This document shows positions 17,087 to 26,148 of a stretch of DNA of 64,000 bases, piece by piece. The position numbers and the translations under genes were made by a program. The stretch is from Brooklawnia sp963780175 (GTDB taxonomy: Bacteria > Actinomycetota > Actinomycetes > Propionibacteriales > Propionibacteriaceae), in contig CAWAAT010000004.1 in the NCBI GenBank assembly GCA_963780175.1, positions 62,001 to 126,000 of the forward strand, written 5' to 3'. The stretch's first letter is position 1. Every line of letters begins with the position of its first letter. The notes below the pieces were generated by a model, which saw only the letters and a list, made by a program, of their open reading frames with translations, was not told the origin of the DNA and searched no databases.

Positions 17087-17824
17087 TCAGCGCCCGATCA
17101 CATCGAGCAGCGCGCCGAGTTCCTCACGGGTCAATTCACGGGTCTCGCCGACCTGCAACTGGCCGAGCTTGACAGGACCGACCGAGATCCGCGACAGCTG
17201 GCGCACCGGGTGGCCCACCGAGTCGAAGATCCGCCGGACGATCCGGTTGCGTCCCTCGTGCAGGGTGATCTGGACCAGGCTGCGTGCCTCGGCGCGCGTC
17301 ACCAGCTTCACCTTGTCGGGCTTGATCGGCCCGTCCTCCAGCATCAGGCCCTTCTCCATCCGGCGGAGCGTCTTGTTGTCGAGCAGCCCCTCAACCTCGG
17401 CCAGGTAGGTCTTGGGCACCTCATGGCTGGGGTGCATGAGCTTGTTGGCGAAGTCACCGTCGTTGGTGAGGATCAGCAGACCCTCGGTGTCGGTGTCGAG
17501 TCGTCCGACGTGGAAGAGCCGTTGGTGGCGCGGCACGTACTGGTCGAGGCTCGGGCGACCCTGCGGGTCGTCCATCGTGGAGACCACTCCGCGCGGCTTG
17601 TTGAGCACCAGGTAGAGATGGCGTCGAGGCGGGGGGATGCGCGACCCGTCCACCCGGATGGTGTCACGCTCGGGGTCCACCCGCATGCCCTGCTCTGTCA
17701 CCACCTGCCCGTTGACCTCTACTCGCCCAGCCTCGATCAACTCCTCGCTTGCTCGGCGGCTGGCGACCCCGGCCTGCGCCAGCGCCTTCTGCAGTCGCAA
17801 CCCCTCAATCGGCTGATCGGACAT
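17087..17824 (-). CDS. rluB: 23S rRNA pseudouridine synthase, RluB/RsuA family
   Basis: 245-residue pseudouridine synthase. The N-terminal S4 RNA-binding domain (about residues 8-65, LQKALAQAGVASRRASEELI) is followed by a catalytic domain with GRLDTDTEGLLILTNDG, whose Asp is the nucleophile. The ATG at 17824 has a good GGAGG site and overlaps scpB by 20 bases. An upstream in-frame start at 17995 lies inside scpB and is rejected. In actinobacteria this gene follows scpA-scpB, as Rv1711 follows Rv1709-Rv1710. Confidence 0.95.
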   Translation of the reverse strand: MSDQPIEGLRLQKALAQAGVASRRASEELIEAGRVEVNGQVVTEQGMRVDPERDTIRVDGSRIPPPRRHLYLVLNKPRGVVSTMDDPQGRPSLDQYVPRHQRLFHVGRLDTDTEGLLILTNDGDFANKLMHPSHEVPKTYLAEVEGLLDNKTLRRMEKGLMLEDGPIKPDKVKLVTRAEARSLVQITLHEGRNRIVRRIFDSVGHPVRQLSRISVGPVKLGQLQVGETRELTREELGALLDVIGR

Positions 17825-18479
17825 CGGTTTCCTCCAGTGTGTCGGGAATGATCGCCAGTGCGGCGAGTTCGGCCTCCAGGTCGGCGGCCTCGGGCAAGTG
17901 GGGAGCGATCGGTGGCAGGTCGTCGAGACTGGCCAGCCCCAGGCGCTCCAGGAAGTAGTCGGTGGTGATGAGCAGCCCGGCCCCCGTCGTCTCATCGTGG
18001 GAGGCCTCGGTAATCAAGCCACGGCCCAGCAGGGTGCGCACCACGCCGTCCACGTTGACCCCGCGCACCCCGGAAACCCGGGAGCGCGAGACCGGCTGGG
18101 AGTAGGCGATCACCGCTAGGGTCTCCAGCGAGGCCTGCGTGAGCCGGTTCTGCTGGCCATCCACCACCCACCGTGAGATCATCTCGGCCTGAGCCGGACG
18201 AGTGGCGTACTGCCAGCCGCCAGCGATCTGGCGGAGCTGGAAGCCTCGTCCGGTCTGGTCGTAGAAATCGGCCAGTTTGTGAAGGGCCTGGTGCACGACC
18301 TCGACCGGTGCGTCAACCGCCTCAGCCAGCGCCGAAACCGGCAGAGGTTCGGTGGCGAGCAGAAGCAGCGCCTCCAGATCGGGTTCCAAGCTGGCGGCCC
18401 GGCTGAAGTCGGCCTCGCCAGGCACATCGCCCTCGGTTAGGCCGGACGAAGCGGTCGACAGGCTCGCTGGCTCACTCAT
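17805..18479 (-). CDS. scpB: Segregation and condensation protein ScpB
   Basis: 224-residue kleisin-associated winged-helix protein that, with ScpA and SMC, forms the condensin that compacts and segregates the chromosome. Two winged-helix domains are visible (about residues 30-100 and 105-175), with NRLTQASLETLAVIAYSQPV as the family signature. An acidic N-terminal tail precedes them. It overlaps scpA by 8 bases and rluB by 20. smc is not in the window. Confidence 0.96.
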   Translation of the reverse strand: MSEPASLSTASSGLTEGDVPGEADFSRAASLEPDLEALLLLATEPLPVSALAEAVDAPVEVVHQALHKLADFYDQTGRGFQLRQIAGGWQYATRPAQAEMISRWVVDGQQNRLTQASLETLAVIAYSQPVSRSRVSGVRGVNVDGVVRTLLGRGLITEASHDETTGAGLLITTDYFLERLGLASLDDLPPIAPHLPEAADLEAELAALAIIPDTLEETDVRSAD

Positions 18480-19305
18480 GGCTCACTCCCAAGCGTTCAT
18501 CGGACTGCTCGGATGCAGGACGGTCGAACTCGTCCGAGACCGTCACGTCGCCGGACTTCTCCCCGGTCCAACGAACAGTCAACTCCCCGAGCGGTGTGAT
18601 CTGCTCGAATGCGACCTGACCACCCCTGAACAGCTCCAGCAGGGCCAGGAATCGGGCGACGGTAACCAACCGGCTGGCGCCCCCGCTCAATGCACGGAAC
18701 GTCATGGTGCCCGCCCTGCGCAGCCTTGCCGCGATGATACCCGCCTGTTCGGCCACACTGATCTGAGGTAGATGCAGTTGGGACAGCGGCATCGCGGGCG
18801 CTTCGGCAGGTGCGAAGGCCTTCTCGGCGAGCCTGACCAGTCTTGGGACCCCGCCGGGGATGCGCACCTCGGGCAGCAGCCCGCGGAACTGCTCCTCCAG
18901 ACCGCCGGGGCGGGCGTGCACCAAGAGTTCGTCGGCCATCCTGCGGGCGAACCAGACTGATACGTGCTTGTAGGCGCGGTACTGCAGGAGCCGGGCGAAC
19001 AACAGATCGCGGGCCTCCAGCACCGCCAGGTCCTCCGGATCCTCCACGTCACCGCTTGGCAGCAACCGGGCGGCCTTGAGGTCGAGCAGCGTCGCCGCCA
19101 CCACCAGGAAAGACGAGGTCTGGTCGAGGTCCCACACCGCTCCGCCAGCCATCACGTGGGCGACGAATTCGTCGGTGACCTTGCTCAGCGCAACCTCGGT
19201 GATGTCGAGTTGATGGCGGCTGATCAGCTGCAGCAGCAGGTCGAAGGGCCCCTCGAAGTTGTCGAGGGTGATCCGGAAGTCGTGATCGGGCTCGCGTCCG
19301 GTCAT
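18472..19305 (-). CDS. scpA: Segregation and condensation protein ScpA (kleisin)
   Basis: 277-residue kleisin that bridges the SMC heads. The N-terminal FRITLDNFEGPFDLLLQLI is the diagnostic ScpA sequence, and the C-terminal winged helix (about 195-250) binds the SMC cap. The ATG overlaps the stop of the upstream RHH-type gene by 4 bases, and the stop overlaps scpB. The tight packing of parA, the small protein, scpA, scpB and rluB implies one transcript. Confidence 0.96.
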   Translation of the reverse strand: MTGREPDHDFRITLDNFEGPFDLLLQLISRHQLDITEVALSKVTDEFVAHVMAGGAVWDLDQTSSFLVVAATLLDLKAARLLPSGDVEDPEDLAVLEARDLLFARLLQYRAYKHVSVWFARRMADELLVHARPGGLEEQFRGLLPEVRIPGGVPRLVRLAEKAFAPAEAPAMPLSQLHLPQISVAEQAGIIAARLRRAGTMTFRALSGGASRLVTVARFLALLELFRGGQVAFEQITPLGELTVRWTGEKSGDVTVSDEFDRPASEQSDERLGVSHE

Positions 19306-19631
19306 CTCATCAGCCGTTGGACGACGAGCGACTGCTCGCCGTTGGCTGACAGATCGTCGACGAGCATGTCGATGGCCTCACGGACCAGTCTGCCGCGATC
19401 GACGTTGACACCCAGTTCCGCGCGCAGTCTCAGTCTGGCCTGTTCAAGGCTGATCAGTTCGTCCGTGCTGACGTAGACCGTGATCTTCTCGTCGTGTCTG
19501 ACCCGACCGGTGGGGCCGGCCACCTGAGCCGTCTCGACGGACGTCCGGCGGACTGTCTCGTGCTGGTCGGTGCTGGCCTGGGTGCCGCCGAACAGTTCGT
19601 CCGCGCCCGGCAGGTTCACCCGGCGTGGCAT
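19302..19631 (-). CDS. Ribbon-helix-helix-like small protein between ParA and ScpA
   Basis: 109 residues. The C-terminal half reads KITVYVSTDELISLEQARLR followed by a helix with DRGRLVREAIDMLVDDL. That is one short beta strand followed by two helices, the pattern of ribbon-helix-helix DNA-binding or ParB-like partner proteins. Residues 1-45 are polar and probably disordered. It overlaps parA by 16 bases and scpA by 4. No ParB is encoded nearby, so this is a candidate partner or regulator of the ParA-family ATPase. The fold is inferred from pattern only. Confidence 0.75.
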   Translation of the reverse strand: MPRRVNLPGADELFGGTQASTDQHETVRRTSVETAQVAGPTGRVRHDEKITVYVSTDELISLEQARLRLRAELGVNVDRGRLVREAIDMLVDDLSANGEQSLVVQRLMR

Positions 19632-20521
19632 CGTGCAAGCACCTCCCTGGCCAGCATGCGGTAGGAGTCCGCGGCTTGAGATGCGGACGCGTAGGTCGTG
19701 ATGGGTTCTCCGGCCACCGTCGTCTCGGGGAACTTGACGGTGCGCCGGATGACGGTGTGGAAGACCGTCTCGCCGAAAGCCTCCAGGACGCGTGCCAGCA
19801 CCTCACGGCTGTGCAGCGTCCGCGAGTCGAACATCGTGGCGACGATGCCGAGCAGTTCGAGATCGGCATTGAGCCTGTCCTGCACCTTGGCGATGGTGTC
19901 GGTCAGCATTGCCACGCCGCGCAAAGCGAAGAACTCGCACTCCAGCGGGATGAGCACCTTGTCCGAGGCGGTCAGGGCGTTGACGGTCAGCAGTCCGAGC
20001 GAAGGGGCACAGTCGATGAGGATGAAGTCGTACCGATCCCGGACGCGGTCGAGCACCCGCTTGAGCGTCAGCTCGCGGGCCACTTCGCTGACCAGTTGCA
20101 CTTCGGCCGCCGACAAGTCGATGTTGGCCGGCAGGATGTCCATCCCGTCGATCGCCGAGGACAGCACCACTTCATCGAACGAATACTCGCGGCTGAGCAA
20201 CAGGTTGTAGACCGACTGATTCAGGGTGTGGGGGTTGATTCCCAGCCCCACCGACAGCGAGCCCTGAGGGTCGAAGTCGACGAGCAGCACCTTACGTCCG
20301 GTCTCCACGAGCGCGGCGCCCAGGTTGATGGTGGTGGTGGTCTTGCCCACCCCGCCCTTCTGGTTGGTCATCGAGATGATGATGGCGCGCTTCGGGCCGG
20401 GCGCCGGCGGAGTTGGCTCGGGCAGATCGGGCAGCGGACGCCCGGTCGGTCCGAGGTTGTCGGCGTCCTGGGTCTCGACCTGGAACAGCCCCTCGTCGGA
20501 CCTTTGTGGCCTCTCGTTCAT
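19616..20521 (-). CDS. parA: ParA family ATPase (Soj/MinD-like)
   Basis: 301-residue chromosome-partition type ATPase. The deviant Walker A KGGVGKTTTTINLG starts near residue 57, preceded by ISMTNQ. Walker A' is LVDFDPQGSLS and Walker B is FILIDCAPSLGLLTVNAL. An N-terminal 45-residue Pro/Asp-rich tail precedes the ATPase. The ATG at 20521 with an AAGGAG site is preferred over an upstream frame opening at 20614 that runs into intergenic DNA. It is not the oriC-linked parA, because no parB or gidB adjoins. It is the second ParA found beside scpAB in actinobacteria, like Rv1708. Confidence 0.94.
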   Translation of the reverse strand: MNERPQRSDEGLFQVETQDADNLGPTGRPLPDLPEPTPPAPGPKRAIIISMTNQKGGVGKTTTTINLGAALVETGRKVLLVDFDPQGSLSVGLGINPHTLNQSVYNLLLSREYSFDEVVLSSAIDGMDILPANIDLSAAEVQLVSEVARELTLKRVLDRVRDRYDFILIDCAPSLGLLTVNALTASDKVLIPLECEFFALRGVAMLTDTIAKVQDRLNADLELLGIVATMFDSRTLHSREVLARVLEAFGETVFHTVIRRTVKFPETTVAGEPITTYASASQAADSYRMLAREVLARCHAG

Positions 20522-20583
20522 AACGCATGCTCCTTGTCGCCCGGGTGACGTGCCCACAGTAGTCGACATGTCGCCTGACGGCC

Positions 20584-22995
20584 TCAGCGGAAGAGGTCCA
20601 GGATGCGGTCCCACAGCGACTTGGGGGGCTCGGGTTGGGCGTCGGTCTCCGCGGGTGGCTGCTCGGTCTGGGCGTCGGTCAGGAAGACGAACTGGACGCG
20701 TTCGATGCCGGTGTTCTTCGGGCTGGTGAACGAGATCAGGGTGTAGTCGGAGGGCAGGAAATCCGCCATCGCCTCGTCGATCTTGTCCTTCATCTGCTGG
20801 TCCATGTCGCTGGTCTCGTCGCGCAGCGTGCCGGCCCCGCTGCTGAGCTCGCTCCCGCCCGACCCCAGCAGGGCCATCCCGTCAGAGAACTGCCAACTGC
20901 CGTCGCTGTAGGTTCTGATCCCGGACGCGTAGTCGTGCAGGCCGGAACCGAACAGGTCGTCACCGGCCAACAACTGACCGTGCCCCGACACCAGGGCGTT
21001 GCCACCGTCGGCCAACTGCCCGGCGCCGTCCACGATCAGCCCCGCCTGCGACGCGAACTGCCCGGCGCCCACCTGAAGTTGCGCGATTCCGGAGTCCAGC
21101 TGGGCGGCCCCGACCGCGAGCTCGGAGGCTCCGTCGGCCAGTTCCTCACCGGAGGCAGCCAGCAGACCCAGAGCACCGCCGAGTTGTTGCGCACCATCGA
21201 GAAGTCCTGGCGTTCCGCTGACGCCCACGTAGGCCTGCTCCACGCCGTCGACGTAGGCCCCCAGACCCTCGTGGAAGGTTCGATAGTTGGAGCTCAACAG
21301 GCCGATGCCCTCCTTCAGCTGCCTGATGTCGTCCGCGGTCACGGACTGGATGGCACCGTTGAGCCGGTCGATGAGTCCCCGGACCGTGTCAAACTCGGCC
21401 TGCACCGTGCTCAATGAGATCATCAGGGCCTCGACGAGCGGGTCGAGTCCGTTGAGGGCCGTCCTGATGGACCGTAGCTCGGCACTCGCCGCGTCCAGTT
21501 GGCGTCCCTGTTCAGCCATGTAGCCCAGCAATGCCTGCGCCGACGGGTTGTCGGTCACATCGATCCCCAGCTGGGCGGTGATCGCCGTGGCATCCTGCAG
21601 GTTCGCGGCGATCTGCTCGATCGTGGCGATCGAGGTGTCGAACCGGGCCAGCGAGTCACGCAGCAGAGTCAGGAAGGTGTCGAAGTCGGTGGACTCCACC
21701 GTGGTGGCGAACGTTGCAAAGCTGCCCGAGAAGTCCTGCAGAAGGCTGAGCAGCAGATCGGCCTCGTCGTCGGTGAGCGGGAAGCTGAGCGCGGCGTCCA
21801 GCATCTCCAACGCCTGCAGAATCTGGGCCGAGCCGCTCACCAGGCTCGGATCGGAGTACTTGCCCTGTTCGGTGAGTAGCCGAAGGCCCTCGGAAAGCTC
21901 TGCGACCCCCTCCGTCAGGGCAGCGCCGCCTTGAGCCGTCTGATTCAGACCGGCACTGAACTGCCCCATTCCCGCGCTGTACTCCTGCAGTCCGGACGAC
22001 AGCTGGGTGCTTCCCCCGGCCAACTGATCGATTCCTGCGGTGAAGGCGCCGATGCCGGCTGCCAGATCCGTCATTCCGCCGGCGAATTCCTGGATGCCAT
22101 CGTTGTACAGACGAAGCCCCGCGTCGAAGTCCCCACGGCCGGCCGCGAGACTGTCGAAGCCCGACGCGATCTCGCTGGCACCGTCTGCCAGCGTGGCGGC
22201 ACCGTTGCTCAACTCGCCGGAGGCAGCCGCCAACTCGTCCACTCCCGAGGTGAACGAGCCGACCCCGTCGGCCAGTTTGGCGATGGCATCCTGCAGCACG
22301 ACGAGGTCCGACACGTACGCGGCGGGGTCCGGCAACTCGATGAACATCTCGTAGGGCAGGCCGGCCACCTGGATCTGGCCGACGTGGGCATTCTTGGCGA
22401 GGGTGGTGATGACGTAACTCGACTCCTTGCCCGGCAGCGAGGTGAGGTTGACCACCTTCGTCTGCCCGTTCGATGCAATCGTGGCCCCGCCGCTGGCGAT
22501 CTGACTGAAGTACTGGGTGTCGAGGTTGACCGATATCTGCAGCATGTAGTTCTCAAAGAAGACCGGATCGACCGCGCGGTTCGCTCGGACGCTCACCCGG
22601 ATTTCCAGTTCGCCACTGGCACCCTGCAGCTCAGCCGAGGCGACTCGATTCCCGTCCAGCACGTACTCGACGTCGATGAGCCAGGGCAGGGCGCTGCCGA
22701 CCAGTTCTCCCTGGTAGTAGAAGTCGCCCGGTTCGGTGTTCACCTCGACCCGGTCACCGGTCAGGGTGATGTGGTCGGTGTTGGTGAGGTTGATCACGTG
22801 ATCGTAGTTGCCGTGATCGACCAACCGGCCGGAGCCCTCCGGGAAGGCGTTGACCACGTAGACGCGATCCACCCGACCATCGGCACCCATGTGGGCGTAG
22901 ACGACTTCCTCCTTGGGAGGCGCCGCCTGCTGACCCACGGAGGGGGCCGCCGCGAGCACCAGCAACCCCAGGACGAGGGCGATCACTCTCTTCAT
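20584..22995 (-). CDS. Exported heptad-repeat (xxxLxxG) protein paired with MMPL transporter
   Basis: 803 residues. A clear signal peptide (MKRVIALVLGLLVLAAAPSV) is followed by a beta-rich N-domain (about 25-235). Two long stretches of helical heptads with Leu and Gly at fixed spacing follow (about 240-395 and 610-745; for example LADGASEIASGFDSLAAG), of the kind seen in YhgE/Pip-type and some MMPL-linked proteins. A non-repetitive coiled-coil region (about 400-600) separates them. No membrane span follows the signal peptide; the C-terminus is short and amphipathic. The ATG overlaps the MMPL stop by 4 bases, so the products are probably partners. Biological role unknown. Confidence 0.85.
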   Translation of the reverse strand: MKRVIALVLGLLVLAAAPSVGQQAAPPKEEVVYAHMGADGRVDRVYVVNAFPEGSGRLVDHGNYDHVINLTNTDHITLTGDRVEVNTEPGDFYYQGELVGSALPWLIDVEYVLDGNRVASAELQGASGELEIRVSVRANRAVDPVFFENYMLQISVNLDTQYFSQIASGGATIASNGQTKVVNLTSLPGKESSYVITTLAKNAHVGQIQVAGLPYEMFIELPDPAAYVSDLVVLQDAIAKLADGVGSFTSGVDELAAASGELSNGAATLADGASEIASGFDSLAAGRGDFDAGLRLYNDGIQEFAGGMTDLAAGIGAFTAGIDQLAGGSTQLSSGLQEYSAGMGQFSAGLNQTAQGGAALTEGVAELSEGLRLLTEQGKYSDPSLVSGSAQILQALEMLDAALSFPLTDDEADLLLSLLQDFSGSFATFATTVESTDFDTFLTLLRDSLARFDTSIATIEQIAANLQDATAITAQLGIDVTDNPSAQALLGYMAEQGRQLDAASAELRSIRTALNGLDPLVEALMISLSTVQAEFDTVRGLIDRLNGAIQSVTADDIRQLKEGIGLLSSNYRTFHEGLGAYVDGVEQAYVGVSGTPGLLDGAQQLGGALGLLAASGEELADGASELAVGAAQLDSGIAQLQVGAGQFASQAGLIVDGAGQLADGGNALVSGHGQLLAGDDLFGSGLHDYASGIRTYSDGSWQFSDGMALLGSGGSELSSGAGTLRDETSDMDQQMKDKIDEAMADFLPSDYTLISFTSPKNTGIERVQFVFLTDAQTEQPPAETDAQPEPPKSLWDRILDLFR

Positions 22996-25049
22996 CTCTC
23001 GCTCCTCACAAAGCGCGCTTTCAAGGTGGTCTTCTCAATGATCGGATCGAAGGTCATCAGCAGTCCCGGAAGGAAGAGGTTGACCATCACGAAGGACAGC
23101 ACGGCTCCTCGCCCCAGCACCGTGCCCAACTGGGCCACCACTTCCAGCGAGGACACCACCGAGAGGATCGTCCCGGCAGAGGTCAGGATCAGCGCCGGGA
23201 TGAGCAGAGTGCCGAAGGTCTGGCCGACCGTCTGGGCGACGGCTTCCCGCTTGCCCACTCTGCCCCGATTGACCAGGTAGTGCTGGGTGAACAAGATGGC
23301 GTAGTCGACCGTGGCACCAAGCTGGACGGTGCTGACGATCAGGTAGCCGATATAGTTCAGATGCGTGCCGGTCAGGTAGGGCACGCTCAAGTTCATCCAG
23401 ATCGATCCCTCGATGGTCAGCACCAGCAGGAACGGGATGATCAGGGATTTGAAGCTGATCATGAGCACCAGTCCAACCGACACCATGGCCAACCCGTTGA
23501 CGACGATGTTGTCGGCCGTGATGGTCGACCTCATGTCATAGGTGACCACCGACTCGCCGGTCAGGTGGTAGCTGTCGGGGTAGTACTTCTGGGCGACGTC
23601 CCGGACCCGTTCGACCACGTCAAAGGCCTGGACACCCTCCTTGGGGGTGTCCACGCTCAGGACGATGCGGGAGTAGTTCTCGCTGAGCAGGGACGAGATC
23701 TGGGCCTGGGGCAACACCTCGGAGGGCAGCAGACGTCCCACCTGCGACTGGTAGGAGGTGATCGCCACGACCTCGTCCATCTGGGCCAACTCGGTCTCGA
23801 GTTGGTGTTCGCGACCCCAGTCGCCTCGTGGCACCAGCAGGGCCATCGGCAGGTCACGGCCGAACTCCTCCTGGATGAAGGCGCGATCGGCGGCCGCGCG
23901 TGATCCCTCCGGGTATTCCGACGTACCGTACCTGAAGTCGTTCATGCCCTGGGCGATGAAGAGCATCGGCAGCAGGAGGCCGATGCCCAGAAGCCACATC
24001 GAGGCCTTCGACACCACTCGTCCCAGGCCGTCGAAGCTGGGCAGCAGCGGACGGTGGTCAGTGGCCATCACCACCTTGTCCAGCACCACCAGGAGGGCGG
24101 GCATCAGGAAGATCACGCAGATCAGGCTGAACGTCACGCCCTTGGCGAGCACCACGCCCATGTCGGGCCCCAACCGGAAACTCATGAACACCAGTGCGAG
24201 AAAGCCCAGGATCGTCGTCATCGACGAGGAGATGATCGACACAGAACTCTCGAGCATCGCGGCCTTCAGTGACTCCCGCCGGCCCAACCCCGCAGCGATG
24301 TATCGCTCCCGGGCATGCAGCAGGAAGATGCCGTAGTCCATGGACACGGCCAACTGCAGCACCGCGGTGACCGCCTGGGTGAGGAAGGAGATCTCACCCA
24401 GCACGACATTGGAGCCCATGTTGAGCACCACCGCCACACCGATGGTGACCAGTAGGATGATCGGGTCGATCCACGAGCGGGTGGAGAAGATGAGCAGCAA
24501 CACCCCCAGCGGAATCATGAATGCCATGATCGTGTTGATCTCTGACGTGGTACTCATCTGGGCCAGCGCCATGTCGAGCAGTTGACCCTCGACGGCACCG
24601 GCCTGCGTCGCCACTTCCTGCAGGGCAACCATGGTTTCGGGAGCCGTATCCAAATCGGTGCTGACCTGGAACAGCGCCCCGTCGTCGGTGTAGAAGCCCG
24701 CAACGACCTCGGGGTCCTGAATATCCAGCGGCTGCTTGAGGTCCATGAAGTCGTCCAACCAGATGACCGAGGTGACGGCGGGCACGTCAGCTATCTGCTG
24801 CTTGATCTGCACCGCCTCGACAACGCTCACGTCCGGTACGAACACCCGCACGTTGGGCACCGCGTCCTCGAACTCGGAAGCCATCACGTCGATGGCGATC
24901 GTCGAGGGGGCGCCTTCGGGGATGTACTCGGCGAGGTTGTAGTTGATCGTGACGCTCGGCATGAGGGCAGCGCTGAAGAAGGTGAGCAGGCCGAACAGCA
25001 GGAGAACGACCTTGCTGTGGCCGACAACCAGATCGGCAACTTTCTTCAT
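22992..25049 (-). CDS. MMPL/RND family transporter
   Basis: 685 residues with the two-fold RND/MMPL layout. There is one N-terminal span (about 14-34), an extracytoplasmic domain (35-165), five or six spans (about 170-375), a second extracytoplasmic domain (380-510) and five spans at the C-terminus. The proton-relay positions are visible as VSMDYGIFLLHARER and ATVDYAILFTQHYL, with Asp-Tyr in both repeats. MMPL proteins move lipids or other hydrophobic cargo across the membrane using proton motive force. Its 4-base overlap with the exported heptad-repeat protein gene suggests a two-component export or envelope complex. Cargo cannot be inferred. Confidence 0.92.
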   Translation of the reverse strand: MKKVADLVVGHSKVVLLLFGLLTFFSAALMPSVTINYNLAEYIPEGAPSTIAIDVMASEFEDAVPNVRVFVPDVSVVEAVQIKQQIADVPAVTSVIWLDDFMDLKQPLDIQDPEVVAGFYTDDGALFQVSTDLDTAPETMVALQEVATQAGAVEGQLLDMALAQMSTTSEINTIMAFMIPLGVLLLIFSTRSWIDPIILLVTIGVAVVLNMGSNVVLGEISFLTQAVTAVLQLAVSMDYGIFLLHARERYIAAGLGRRESLKAAMLESSVSIISSSMTTILGFLALVFMSFRLGPDMGVVLAKGVTFSLICVIFLMPALLVVLDKVVMATDHRPLLPSFDGLGRVVSKASMWLLGIGLLLPMLFIAQGMNDFRYGTSEYPEGSRAAADRAFIQEEFGRDLPMALLVPRGDWGREHQLETELAQMDEVVAITSYQSQVGRLLPSEVLPQAQISSLLSENYSRIVLSVDTPKEGVQAFDVVERVRDVAQKYYPDSYHLTGESVVTYDMRSTITADNIVVNGLAMVSVGLVLMISFKSLIIPFLLVLTIEGSIWMNLSVPYLTGTHLNYIGYLIVSTVQLGATVDYAILFTQHYLVNRGRVGKREAVAQTVGQTFGTLLIPALILTSAGTILSVVSSLEVVAQLGTVLGRGAVLSFVMVNLFLPGLLMTFDPIIEKTTLKARFVRSER

Positions 25050-25196
25050 GCAGTAATCAGGCCTACCTCTTCACCAAGTCAGGTGAGGGATGCTGGTTCG
25101 CGTGAGGGTACCCCCCTTTCCCCCGACGTGTAACAGTCTCCCACAACGGGCAAAGCTTTCATCGACCAGGTCGGAGGCCTGTGAGACCCCCGCGGG

Positions 25197-26111
25197 TCAG
25201 CCCCGGGCACGCGGGTGGGAGCTGCGGTACACCTCGCGCAGGTGCTCGACAGTCACCTCGGTGTATATCTGCGTGGTGGTCACAGAGGCGTGGCCCAGCA
25301 ACTCCTGTACCACCCGGACGTCGGCGCCGCCGTCCAGCAAGTGGGTCGCGAAACTGTGCCGCAAGCTGTGTGGCGACACCTCACTGGTGATGCCCGCCCC
25401 CTCTGCGCGGGAGCGGATGATCGCCCATGCGCTCTGCCGCGAGAGCCGCGCACCGCGGCTGTTGACCAGCAGCGCCGGCGTCGTGTGCCCAGCGGCCGCG
25501 ACCATGGCCGGACGCCCCCGCACGAGCCAGGCGTCGATTGCCTGCCGTGCATAGCTGCCGACCGGGACGACGCGTTCTTTGCTGCCCTTGCCCATCAGCC
25601 GCAGGCCGAGGTCACTGTCGGCCAGCACCCGGGTGAGGTCGTCGACGTCCAGACTGGTGACCTCACTGATCCGGGCCCCGGTGCCGTACAGCAGTTCCAG
25701 CAGGGCGGCATCGCGCAGGCCGTCGGGCGTCGTGGACTCGATCCCGTTCAGCAGACGCTGCACCTCATCGATCGACAGCGCCTTGGGCAGCCGCTTGCCG
25801 GGACGCGGTGGGCTGACGTCGGCAGCGGCATTGCTGGAGGCCAGCAACTCGGCGGCCGCGAAGGAGTGCAGGGCACGCACGGACACCACCATCCGGGCCA
25901 CGCTGGCCAGCGACAACCCCGGACGTTCACCGTAGCCAGCCGTCAAGGCCTCCTGATAGACCACGACATCGGCGGGGTGCACCTCGTCGATGTCAGCGAT
26001 TCCGCGCCCGGCCAGCCACTCGATGTAGCGGGTGAGGTCTCGGCGGTAGGCAGCAACCGTGTTGACCGCCAAGCCCCGTTCAACGACCAGATGGTCGAGG
26101 TAGCCCTTCAT
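25197..26111 (-). CDS. xerD: Tyrosine recombinase XerD
   Basis: 304-residue integrase-family recombinase that resolves chromosome dimers at dif with XerC. The N-terminal SAM-like domain (about 5-90) precedes the catalytic domain. All catalytic residues are visible: Arg in GTGARISEVTSL, Lys in MGKGSKERVVPVG, His-x-x-Arg in SPHSLRHSFATHLLDGGAD, His in LGHASVTTTQIY and the nucleophile Tyr in QIYT. The start is the ATG at 26111; the longer frame to 26324 overlaps the NUDIX gene and is not conserved. The context pyrG-NUDIX-xerD matches the chromosomal xerD of actinobacteria, so it is not a mobile-element integrase. Confidence 0.95.
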   Translation of the reverse strand: MKGYLDHLVVERGLAVNTVAAYRRDLTRYIEWLAGRGIADIDEVHPADVVVYQEALTAGYGERPGLSLASVARMVVSVRALHSFAAAELLASSNAAADVSPPRPGKRLPKALSIDEVQRLLNGIESTTPDGLRDAALLELLYGTGARISEVTSLDVDDLTRVLADSDLGLRLMGKGSKERVVPVGSYARQAIDAWLVRGRPAMVAAAGHTTPALLVNSRGARLSRQSAWAIIRSRAEGAGITSEVSPHSLRHSFATHLLDGGADVRVVQELLGHASVTTTQIYTEVTVEHLREVYRSSHPRARG

Positions 26112-26148
26112 CAGCCGTTGAAGCCTGACCGGGACGCCAGGATCGGGC

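Noticed and set aside
21931..23280. 449-codon plus-strand frame opposite the heptad-repeat protein
   Set aside because: Antisense to repeats; open only because of biased codon use.
25050..25196. Intergenic region between the MMPL gene and xerD, checked for a tRNA or attachment site
   Set aside because: No cloverleaf or direct repeat found; only a weak 5-bp hairpin near 25180.
25197..26111. Tyrosine recombinase considered as a phage or island integrase
   Set aside because: Context pyrG-NUDIX-recombinase and sequence fit chromosomal XerD; no att site or cargo genes adjoin it.
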